NCBI RefSeq assembly: GCF_011386835.1
Contig: NC_088794.1
Location: 68,396,434 to 68,460,433 of the forward strand
Direction: 5' to 3'
DNA: 64,000 bases
From: Chrysemys picta bellii
Taxonomy: Eukaryota; Chordata; Testudines; Emydidae
The notes below the pieces were generated by a model. The model was not told where the DNA came from. It saw only the letters and a program-made list of their open reading frames with translations, and searched no databases. Both the position numbers and the translations under genes were made by a program. Positions 21,006-31,085 of this stretch are shown here, piece by piece (positions within the stretch are counted from its first letter, which is position 1; each line of letters begins with the position of its first letter).

Positions 21006-22678
21006 AACAACCTTAACTATAGACACCATTATCAGCTCTGTCACTAATACAACACAGGACTATGCCCATGAATTCTATAACGAAAGTGACTCCATGCTGC
21101 TACAATCAGGATAATTTGGAAGTTTTGCCATGTTCAAAGAAAGGCTGCTTCCAACACTGGGTGAGTTTCTCTATTGTTTCCATCACTTCTTACATTGGAA
21201 GCACTTGAAAATATGCAGGGGACTCGCCTATGACTGCGTCCAATTGGTGTATGCTACACTTCAGACAGACATTCCAAATACAGATGTAAATCAAGTGATA
21301 ATTATTATTCGGGATTTCTGCTATGTACCTGTATGAATGTTCAAACATTTTTGATTTTTTTTCCATTGGACACTGTAAATGAGTGTCCTTGATCATGCTC
21401 TAACATTTCTCTGCAATTTATTCTGTGCAAGAGAAGTGTTGAAAGGTGATTCCACTGTAATGGGCAGCTTCAAAAATTAACTCCATAGTACTGGCCTTTG
21501 TTATTGAACCCCAAGTATCTTTCAGAAAGACTTGTCCTTTCATCTGAAGTATTTCAGTGGAGCATAGAGAATATTGTACGCCTTTTCATAGTTAGTTTTA
21601 TCACTTCATTAATAATAAAGCTAAATTCGATAACTATGTATGGCTCATAAAATTGAAATTACCACAATATCAAGATTTTACCTAATAGTTTCTCATGTTT
21701 CAAAGCATCAAATTAAATGACCAGGTCCCACCTTCATCTTTGCCAAAAATTGAAATATTAGGTCTGAGAGTAAGCCAGTCTTAAATAAAAATATTTAATA
21801 AAAAAATCCCTCTGTCCCCAACTGATAAGTGTCAGACATGTCAATGAAATATCTTGATCATAGACCCCAAGATCTCCCTGTGAATTCCATTGCTAGCAGC
21901 AATGGGGCTTATTACAAGTGCTGGTTCCAATTAATTAGTTCCAAAATTACATGGAGTACAGAATATTTTGTCTCCTATATTTTACTTCCACATTAGTTTT
22001 CCAGCCATTAAATGTTTGAAAGTACAATGCTGTCATGATATCTTGGAAAGGAGAAAGAGACTATTTAGCTGAATAAAAGTCTGCTGGGGAGATGGTTTTG
22101 TTTCTGCCAGTGACTGTGATTAACACTGGTACTCAGCCCGAATGCTGACTAGTGATTTGCAGTATTTTTCCATGGTAAAATATGTCATATTTTGCACTGA
22201 GCACACATTGAACTTAAAAACAGGAAAAAAAAGCCTTCAGCCATATTTATGCCCTTTAATGTGATTGTGTCTTAAGCCTGCAAATTCATTTTGCACAAAC
22301 CTGAAATCAGATTTCTTGAACATGTAGACCACGTTGTCTTGTAATATCCAAGTAAAGGACACTGCTGTTCAACTCCTTTACTCCCCACCAATTTTAGAAT
22401 CAACAAATTCTGTGACAGGTGTGTTACAACAATGTCTCGTAATTGTTAGTAAATCCCTGATGAGCACTAGGATCCTTGACTTATCTCAGCAGACCACATT
22501 CACAGTAGAATAAATCAGCATGGAGCTATGTCGTTTTACTCCAGTTGAGGATCTGGCCTTCTATAACCTGCTGAAGGTGAAAATAACCTTTAAAATCCCA
22601 GAGCATTAATAATCAAATTCATTTTTTTTTAAATATTTGTAAATCAGTTCCTCCTTCACTTATCTACCAAGACCTGAA
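21006..22678. other. Non-coding DNA
   Basis: AT-rich with no gene. At about 22510-22560 a scrap reading 'ttttactccagttgaggatctggcc' resembles the old palindromic repeat near 10965-11035. Confidence 0.4.
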
Positions 22679-23184
22679 TGTAACAGGATGGTCTTAAGGG
22701 CTGGAGGTCAGCCAACCCTGATTACTGAAGGAACTGCTCCAACCCCACCTGTGTCACCTTAACAGCCTGCATGGACGACAGTGGATTTCCCTGTGAAGGG
22801 CAGCAGGAAGCTGCAGAAAGGGTGAAGCTCAGGCAGTCTGTGGAATGGCTCCTGCAGGGAATACTCTGAGACCAAGGGGGTTGGAACTCATAGCATGAAA
22901 GCTGAGTCCAGCCACGGAAAGCCTCAGAGTGGTGACTGAACTAGAACCCAGCTGTGGGAAGGACTGGGGACTCCCTACTAAGCAGGGAGGGAAACACTGA
23001 ACTGAGAAAGGAGCCTGGAGGACCATTGTATGGAAGGACTACAAAAATTAGATACATGAAGGCAAGGTTAATTACCTTTTGGACTTTGATGTGGTGTTAT
23101 TGAGCAACCAAGGGGAGGGGGGAGAGGGAAGAGGCAGGGTGCTGCAGAGTGTCCTTTTTGTATAAGGTGGCCAATCCCGTCACA
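22679..23184. mobile_element. LTR-like block, 506 bp
   Basis: Starts TGTAACAGGATGG and ends CCAATCCCGTCACA, imperfect inverted ends of TG...CA type, as in the two solo LTRs of this window. A 'tgtataagg' word lies near the right end. No target duplication is visible (tgaa on the left, tctc on the right), so a solo LTR is likely but unproven. Confidence 0.4.
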
Positions 23185-23569
23185 TCTCACTAAAGGATAA
23201 TGGGATATAATGATACCGCAAACCACAGTGGCAATGAAAAAAAAAATGTAGGTCCCTGCACTGTTTTAGCATTAGAGCTACCATCAACTGCTGCAACAAA
23301 ACCATAGACATGTAAACACAGATTTTAGCAAATACAGAGCTTTTCAGTTCACTTATAGGTCAGTTATACCATTTATGGGGTAAGAAAGGAATGTTTAATT
23401 ATGACTCTAGTTTACAATAAATGAGAAATAATTTTAACCAGGCTGATAGCCTCTAGTCAATGTTACCTTGTAAAAATAATGTGTATTTGCATCACTATTC
23501 CTTACAATACAATATATTTAAGATCTTTTTAATTTTTAGGTGAGGTGTTGATTGATCTTGTCATGAAGC

Positions 23570-23705
23570 TGGGAATTGGAAGATATGGCTTCTATCTCAG
23601 GTTCTGCCATGAACCTGCTCTATGACAAAAGTCATTTAACTTCTGTTTCCCTGTCTGTAAAAGGTGAAGTGATCCCTGTCACATAGAGAGGAGATGAAAC
23701 TTAAG
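23570..23705 (+). mobile_element. MIR SINE remnant
   Basis: The words 'ctcaggttctgccatgaacc', 'tcatttaacttctgtttccc' and 'tgtctgtaaaagg' follow the MIR core order (ctctgccac - cacttaacctctctg - catctgtaaaatgg). It is diverged, without clear ends. Confidence 0.6.
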
Positions 23706-24144
23706 GTAAATAATCTAAATCCAAGATACATTATATCTATAGTTCTCATTACAATTTCTGGTTGAATCTGTGTGCTTAGTATTAAGGGCTTTTGATATGA
23801 ATAAATGCTTTCCAATACAAATCTAGTCTGATAGACAAAAATACACTAATCTTTAATGGCTTGTGGTCACTTTATTTCTTACAATATTTAAAGTAATAAA
23901 ACAAAGATAAATGGTGTAGCAGGATTTCCTGTGGTTCTTTAAAGCAAGTATAAATATTAGAAAATGGGATGAGCAACAGATCAGTTCAGAAAGTCACACT
24001 TGGGCCAGACCCACTCAATTTCTCCACGGGAGATTTTTTTCCCCCATGGGAAATGTTAGTTCAGATTCCTTTAAAACTCAAATGTCAGTGAAGTCAATGG
24101 TGTGAAACTATAGATGAATCTATCCCATTTTGGCCAGGTCAACT

Positions 24145-24910
24145 CAGGGCCAGCTCTAGTTTTTTTGCTGCCCCCCACCCCAGCCCTGGGCTCTCTCCCC
24201 CCCTCCACCAGTGCCCTCCCCCACCCACACCGCCTGCCACCCCAGTGCTGGGCTCTCTCCCACCCCCACCCCCTACCTGCACCCCCTGCTGCCCCAGCCC
24301 TGGGCTCCCCCCCACCAGTGCTGACTCCGCCCACTCCCCCCTCTCCTCCAGCCAGTCCGGCGCTGGCAGGATTGGGGTAAGCAGTGGGGCTCCCGGGCCA
24401 CGCCTCAGCCCAGGGTCCCTCCAGCCAGGGCTCCTGTCTCCAGGACTGGCCAGGACCCAGGAGAGCAGAGCTGGGGGACTGCCCCAGCAGGGGGCTGGGG
24501 CAGGGTAGCCCCAGAGGAAGCGAAGCCCAAGAGAGCGGGACGTGGGCCCCGCACGGCGGCGCCCCACCCTCTATAGCTCCGCTGCTGCTTCTGGCCGCCC
24601 TGCCGCAGTCCCTGGGCGACTCGGGCTGCTTCAGCCAGCCCCGGCTGCGGCGCTGGGGGGCGGCTGCCCTGTGGCACCTGCAGGCGGCTCCGTGTGCCCC
24701 ACGGGGCGGCCCCCAGCCCGAGTTTCCCCACTCGGAGCCTGCCTGGCCCAGCCACAAGGTGTGGCACTGCTCCCCCATGGCACAAACTGCAGCAGCCCCA
24801 GGGCGCCTAGCTTTTGCCGCTGGAAGCAAAAAAAAAGGCCAGAAAGCTGCCCCTGAAAATGTGCTGCCTCAAGCACGTGCTTGGTTTTCTGGTGCCTAGA
24901 GCCGGTCCTG
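24145..24910. mobile_element. hAT-like GC-rich element, 766 bp
   Basis: Ends CAGGGCCAGCTCTAG and CTAGAGCCGGTCCTG are inverted repeats. The perfect 8-bp duplication GGTCAACT lies at 24137-24144 and 24911-24918. Terminal bases resemble the pair at 1711-2155 (cagggccggctc). The left part is C-rich with short repeats of 'ccagccctgggctc' and 'cccacc'. Both strands carry long but spurious open frames (up to 252 codons, 24071-24829 minus) rich in Pro, Gly, Ala and Arg. Confidence 0.92.
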
Positions 24911-24918
24911 GGTCAACT

Positions 24919-27752
24919 GTAGAAAGGAGAGGCTTAGACAAATTTGTCATCAGGACAAATTAGAACAGCCAACTAAATCAGAGCTCTGTTCTACTCTCCA
25001 CTATTTCTTCTTGTACCCCCTTAAATAATTATCCACTCTCCTAAACATTTTCACCATTCAAATACTCAAACTCTTATGTTAAGCCCCCCAAAGCTTAAAT
25101 TCCAAACTGTTCTATTAAGCTCTTTTAACCTAACCTCATAAGTCAGTCTTTCCAACCCCCAATCAGCTCAGTTGCTCTTCTCTCACCTCCTTCTTTCTGA
25201 TGAAATGCCCCAAAAAATAAATAATATTCCAGGTTCCATTACACAAATACATATGGAAAGAGGAAATATGATGCCTTTGCATATGCAGTCTGAAGTTACA
25301 TTGACATTTTAGCTGCCACATCTCACTGCAAATATATCTAATTTGTTATGATAAATCTTTCAGTATTACAACTTTGCAGGCATCTCCCACCCATTATATC
25401 ATGCGCTTGAAAAATGATTTTTCATCAGAACCCGTGAATTCTAAACCATAGCAGCACCAGCAACAAAATAATACCACACCAGATCTTCAGTTGGTATCAA
25501 TCGGTGGAGCTCCATTGGCTTCAATAATGCTATGCCAATTTATTGATCTTGTCCATTTTCCTCCACTTAGTTTAGGCACATCGTTTTCTTGTTACTTTGG
25601 TTTATATAATGTGTGTCCACAACAAACCTGCTGATAATAAATTTATTCTCTTTTGCCAACCAGAAAAGAGGGGACAAACTGATTCCTCAAATTATGCCCA
25701 TTGCTTCTATCAGTTTTAAAAGTGAACACAACCAACCTACAAGCTGTCTGTATACTTTTGTATATTTAAGTGTTTTGGGGTTTTTTGGGGGGTGGGGGTT
25801 AAGTGGGGTAGGACAACCATACATTAGTTAGCATTGTTAACTTTTTTTGGTTGAACTCCAGGAAGGATTATTCAAAATTTACCCCTAGATTAATTATAAA
25901 TTTTGCCTGCATAGACTAACTTTATTTTGAATGTTTCAGTTGCACCCAAATTTGAGGTTTTTAAGATTGCTGCTAACTGCTAAAGCATATAGGAAGTGAA
26001 CAGAAAGTAGGGAAAACCACCCCAATACATTCCACTTTTTTCCATATTTCAGGACTATTATATTATGCAGTACATATTATGGTATTTTACTTTGAAGCAG
26101 AGTTCATTAGAAAATGTACACTAGACAAAAGTTAGTGTCTCCCCTGACTTGTTAGACTTTTCCCCAGGTCTCATATCTGCAATTAAGCTTATTGTTTCTT
26201 TTGTAGCATACCTCTGAAATATGCTTTCTATTTTTCATGAAAATTAAAGATAGTAAACCAAGACTCACAATATGTGCTAAAAAGACTGAAAAAATTATAT
26301 AGCATCATGGGATTTTGTTCTCCAGCAACACACATATATAGCTACCATTAATATTAGCATGAACTACACATAATCAAAGAAAAAAAAAGTTCATGAGGTT
26401 ACAGTACCATAGAGAACCAAGTTTATACATCTGACTGCTATTTCAGTGTTCCCCACTCTATGATCCTCCTGGGGAAATAGTTTTCAGAAACGCATAAGTG
26501 TTTGAGATTTTTGTAACCATCTGTTCAAAATACATTCAGTTTACTTCATCAAGAATAATACATTAAACATTTCAAAATAACTAACACATTTTAGACACTC
26601 CTATTACAAGGAGCATTTAGAACTCCATGTGAATTACTTCTCCATCTGCATTGTCTACAGAAATTAACATTTTCTTACCGGGACTTCAGTAGACTTGTAG
26701 TTAATGCCTAAATAGCGAGTATTTGTAATGATTACAATAACTACAGTTTCAAGACAGGCTTCATTGTCTCCTTGCATATCTAAGAGCATGTAAATCTCCA
26801 TGTTTGAAATTTGGACTCTAATGTCCATGTTTGGTCTCCACCTGAAGGAGATTTTTTTTAAGAGTATGAGCATGGACATTTAAACAAAATCCTTTCAGCA
26901 ATTCTTGATATATGGAAACATGAGTAAAATACCCTATACTTTTCTAGCCTAAATAAATCTTAACTGTGTTTCTTTAAAAAAAAGAAAAAAAAAGCATACT
27001 AGTGGGATGAACTTTAAAGCTTGAGAATGCCTAGTACTTAATTAATAGTCCTAAACAAAGAACTTGGTTTAGAAGGGTTCATGCTGAAATAGCATTGGGA
27101 GTCCAGCTAGGATCTAAATACTCCATCTTTACAAAATTGCTACATCTTTTAAGAAAACATGGTTATTGGAATGTGTGGAAATGTGCAGGTAAGGGGACCA
27201 GCTAATTCCTCACTGCTAGAATGACCCTTCCTCATTCCCTATTGACCCACAAAATTTATACTGTCCATCTAAACTTAACTTTGCCCCCTAATTTTTTTTT
27301 GGGGGGGGGCACATTATAGTCAAAGCAACAAATTACTAGAGGCTTGATCCTGTAATTTTCAGAATGTAGGTGCAGTGATGCACTCATGCAGTGATTGCAA
27401 GATGAGATCCTAAGAAATGGATCCCTTGAACAGGAAATGAAATTTTATAGTCTCCTATAAACTCCTTTAAAGAGCAGCTTTAGGAAAGTGGCATTGACCT
27501 TCAAGATATTTGACCTTAAAACACACAGCAAAGGATATCATGTCCACCAGAAGGAATAGGGTTTCTGATTGGTAGAAAGCAAGTTTTCATTTGAAAAAAA
27601 AAAAAAAAAACCACCATTCAAACAACAAAAATTTATAAGACCAAAACCTGCACTATAGATAGGAATATTCCAAGACACCTCTTTGCAGGGTCCCTACCTA
27701 TATCCAGGGGGGAAAAAATCCTTCAGTGCAAAAATATGCTTTTCCATTTTTA
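24919..27752. other. Non-coding DNA
   Basis: AT-rich, no gene recognised. At 25480-25560 'accagatcttcagttggta ... gctccattggcttcaata' is another old palindromic-repeat scrap. A/T runs occur at about 26970-26993 and 27594-27610. Confidence 0.4.
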
Positions 27753-27756
27753 CTCT

Positions 27757-28273
27757 TGTGACAAGACGGCCAATGTTCATATGGTGGGTCCTGCACTTTA
27801 CTTGGTTGGGAGGGGGTGGGCTAAGATGCCACCCTTTACCCCCTTCTCTTGGGTGCCAAGGACCCTGCTAGCAGCCTAAGAAGGTGGTAGAGGAGGGAAG
27901 CAGGGGAGGGGTCTGGATTTGCTCCTTACTCTGAGTCCCAGAGCATCTCAATCCCTTCCAGTTTCTTACCCTCTTCCCTCTTGGGTGGGGTTACCCTCAG
28001 TCCTTAGACATTGGAGGAGGGAGTCTCCCTTACATCAGTTCTCTGTCTTTCAAATCTCTCTTACACCTCTAAGCTCCAGTCCTCTCTCCTTCCTCCTCTT
28101 CTGAAGGCCTGAAGCAGGGGGTTTTATTAGGTACCTGACAGGGCCTTAATTGACTACAGGTGCTCCAATTAACCTGTAGCAATCCTCCCTAGTCTACAGG
28201 GAACCATGCCTTAATTAGCTTAGGGCTTATATATTTCCACTCTACCACTGCTCCCTGACCCTTCTGTATCACA
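27757..28273 (-). mobile_element. Solo LTR, 517 bp
   Basis: Begins TGTGACAAG and ends GTATCACA (TG...CA with a short inverted repeat). The 4-bp duplication CTCT flanks it (27753-27756 and 28274-28277). On the minus strand a TATA-like word (atatataagcc, about 28225-28235) is followed about 110 bp later by AATAAA (about 28120), the promoter-to-polyadenylation order of an LTR, which sets the orientation. There is no internal region. Gypsy-type or retroviral origin cannot be told apart here. Confidence 0.6.
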
Positions 28274-28724
28274 CTCTGCATTGCAGATGGCTATTTATGA
28301 GGTAGGGCTAAGTTTATCTTTGTCAGAGGTGAGTCTCATTGGCTGATCACCAAGCAGCAAATGAAGGGAATGAGACTCACTAGTACTCCTAGCCAACTGG
28401 GGTCCTGTTTTTGCTTGGGGCCCTGCTGAAGATGTCAGGGAGATGCCAGAACAGAATAATTGTAATTAAGGGAATTAACTTGAGAAGCTATTTAAAAAGG
28501 GAAGCCATCGGTTATTCCTAAGCACTTTCAAAATGTTCTCTAGAAACTGACACCAAGATTTTAATATTTGGGAGCAATCTGAGAGATGGATTTTAATCCT
28601 ACTTTATGGACATTATATATGGATCTAAGATATATATTAAGGATTCTTCAGGTTGTGTCAGACCACACCAGGATGCTAACCAAGATCACCAAAATGTCTA
28701 GGCTTCTCAACAGGAAAACAACCT

Positions 28725-28875
28725 TTTAGGGTTAAATTTTTCAAAAGTGCTTAAGTGACTTGGGACCCTGAAACCACATTTTCAAAATTAATTTAGACAC
28801 TTAGGAGCCCAATTTATACTGGCTTTCAATATGACTTAGGCTCTAAGTCTCCTAGGTATTTTTGAAATTCTAAAC
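28725..28875. repeat. Old dispersed repeat ('ttttcaaaa / aggcacctaa' style)
   Basis: Alternating words 'tttttcaaaagtgcttaagtg', 'attttcaaaatta', 'cacttaggagcc' and 'tcctaggtatttttgaaa' also characterise 30345-30445 and 10270-10330. The family is unnamed here. Copies are short and diverged. Confidence 0.45.
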
Positions 28876-29148
28876 ATTATTTCTTCAATTACTATCTTCC
28901 ATTTCATTTTACTATTTAATTTTTTTAAAAGGCCATCTCTTGGTTTAGCTTTAGTTACTAATAAGAACTGATATAGAACAAACATGGCAGTCTATGATCT
29001 TCCAGACAAATCCTTTTCTTATTTTCCCCATTCCAAATGTTACTCTTCTTCCCAATCTCCGTTTACCATGTGTAGTGGGGGAAAAAAAGCAGAAATATGT
29101 GGCATGTTCTGGGAAGACAATGTAAGATAAATTAGGCACTGGCTAGAG

Positions 29149-29378
29149 CAGGGGTTCTTAAACTGGGGGTTGGGACCCCTCATGGGGTCACGAGGTTATT
29201 ACATGGGGGGGGGTCGCAAGCTGTCAGCCTCCACTCCAAACCCCACATTGCCTCCAGCATTTATAATGGTGTTAAATAGATAAATAAGTGTTTTTAATTT
29301 ATATGGGGGGAGGAGGGGTTGTACTCAGAGGCTTGCTATGTGAAAGGGGTCGCCAGTATAATAGTTTGAGAACCACTG
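29149..29378. mobile_element. hAT (Charlie-like) MITE, 230 bp
   Basis: Ends CAGGGGTTCTTAAACTGGG and GTTTGAGAACCACTG are imperfect inverted repeats of the 'CAGTGGTTCTCAAACT' type. The flanks GGCTAGAG (29141-29148) and GGCTAAAG (29379-29386) are an 8-bp duplication with one change. 'ggtcacgagg' and 'ggggtcgc' lie inside the ends. There is no coding capacity. Confidence 0.88.
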
Positions 29379-29386
29379 GGCTAAAG

Positions 29387-30130
29387 GTAGGATACAAGTT
29401 AACTACCAATATCTTTTCATATAATTCAGTAGACACATGTAGCTAACTTCATGAAGGAAAACAAAATTCATTAGAAACTAAAAGACCTCATTCTGTGATT
29501 GTTCTCTAGTATAAAAGAAAAATATTGAATTTGTGTATGCAATAAGTGAGCTGCATAATGCAATCAAAGCTAGAATGTATAATGAGTACAAAAATATTAT
29601 GTAAACATTAAGGTTACAATGCAAACATTAAGATTCTCATAGGAACCATAACTTGCCTATATTTCATATGTAGGATCCAATTTAGTCTTCAGATGTATCT
29701 GTGTAGCTACCTCTGGAGCTGCGCATATATTTCTAATGGAAGAATTGAGACCATTCTATATTAAAGATATCCATTCAAGAGGAGAGCTAGTCATCCAACT
29801 CTATGTGGGCAAAACTGGAGAGTTAGAATTACTGTGTGAATCTTAAATTCCACATTTTCATGTCTGTTGAGTGTTTAAATTATATCTTTAAATATAAACT
29901 CATCTGTTAATGTAGCATTAATTCCCTTGGTACAGATTCTTTCCTGTGTGGAAATGATCTTCAGAGCAGGCCAGAAAACTGAGTTTCAAGTCCCTAAATT
30001 CTCTACTTCTTGTTCCATTGGAGATAGGAATCAGATTATCTATACCCCATGCTTCAGCACACTTGCCTACTTCTCTCATGGCAGCCTGGCACCTTTAAGG
30101 CCTTTTCTACCCTTAAAACTCCAGAGTTGA
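29387..30130. other. Non-coding DNA
   Basis: AT-rich, nothing recognised. Confidence 0.45.
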
Positions 30131-30134
30131 GAAA

Positions 30135-30445
30135 GACCGTATGTCTACACTTTGAGTGGGGTGTAATTCCCAAATTGAAGACATGCCTGTACTAGCTCTA
30201 ATCAAGCCAGTGCACTAAAACTAACAGTGTACCGCTGTGGTGGGAGGGGCTACCATGAGTACATCTTGGAAAGGTTTGTACTCAGGGAAGCTAGCCTGTC
30301 CCGCCAGCATGGCTACATTGCTATTTTTTGAATCCTTCCTAAATCCTACTAAAAACTGATTAATTTTAGGCTTCTAAATGCCTAAGTCCCTTTTGAAAAT
30401 GAGGTTTAGGCTCCTAAATTAGTTAGGCATTACAACTCTATACCT
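30135..30445. repeat. Two old dispersed repeats side by side
   Basis: About 30135-30325 begins 'gtatgtctacacttt' and carries 'gggctaccatgagtac' and 'catggctacattgctat', in the style of 10487-10760. About 30345-30445 repeats 'ggcttctaaatgcctaagtc' and 'ggctcctaaattagttagg' around 'ttttgaaaatgagg', as at 28725. Both are inferred repeats without clear ends. Confidence 0.4.
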
Positions 30446-30464
30446 TTAAAAATCTATCCCTAAG

Positions 30465-30550
30465 TTACTTGCCCACAAGTCATACAGGAAATCTGTGGTG
30501 GAGCAGGTCACACAAGTCCCAAGCTAACAGCCTAATTACCAAACCATTCT
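30465..30550 (-). mobile_element. MIR SINE remnant
   Basis: Plus-strand words 'taagttacttgcccacaagtcataca' and 'tggtggagcaggt' match the reverse of the MIR core (aacttgcccaaggtcacaca - agtggcagagc). Confidence 0.55.
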
Positions 30551-30737
30551 TCTTCGCTTGTGTATACAAGTTCTGATAGCTTTTAGGCCTGTTCCTATTT
30601 CAGAGCAACCCACAGCTGCAATTGCAGGGAAAGACCTGCTGCACCCCAGGGTCAAGCATGCTCAGTGCAGATGGAATCTTTGGGGAATTAAGCTGTAAAA
30701 CTCTAGCAAGTCTTGCAACGCGCAAACTGCAATTTTC

Positions 30738-31085
30738 AGAGGCTTATAACTTGGCCAAATTTGAGTGGATTTTCACGGAGATGGAAAAAGACACCTGCAA
30801 CAGAAGGGTCACCTCCCTGGTAAATTTCAATTCCCTGCCCCAGAGACCAAAGGCACTAGTGCTTCTCAAAGAAAAGGTCAACTGAATATATTTTTTTTTT
30901 TAACAGGGGCAAAACAACTTATTTTTTCCCTTTCTTTCATTTCAGAAATGGCTGAACCATTTTGGCTGAAATTTTTCAAAAAAGTTCAGCCGGAGGCAGA
31001 CACCTGGCATAAAAAAAAAAAAAAGCCCAAACTGTTGAAGTTTGGGAAAGAGATACGTAACTGAAAACAGTGTCTTCTAATAAGA
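30738..31085 (+). repeat. Unclassified repeat, copy 2
   Basis: Partner of 20693-21005: 'aggcttataacttggccaaat' at its start, 'gtgcttctcaaag', 'agccggaggcagacacctgg' and 'taactgaaaacagtgtctt' in the same order. T- and A-runs at about 30890-30901 and 31011-31024 interrupt it. It is about 30 bp longer than copy 1, mainly because of these runs. Confidence 0.6.

Noticed and set aside
24071..24829. Open frame of 252 codons on the minus strand
   Set aside because: It lies almost wholly inside a hAT-like element with a perfect target duplication, is rich in Gly, Ala, Pro and Arg in several overlapping frames, and shows no domain. Explained by GC content.
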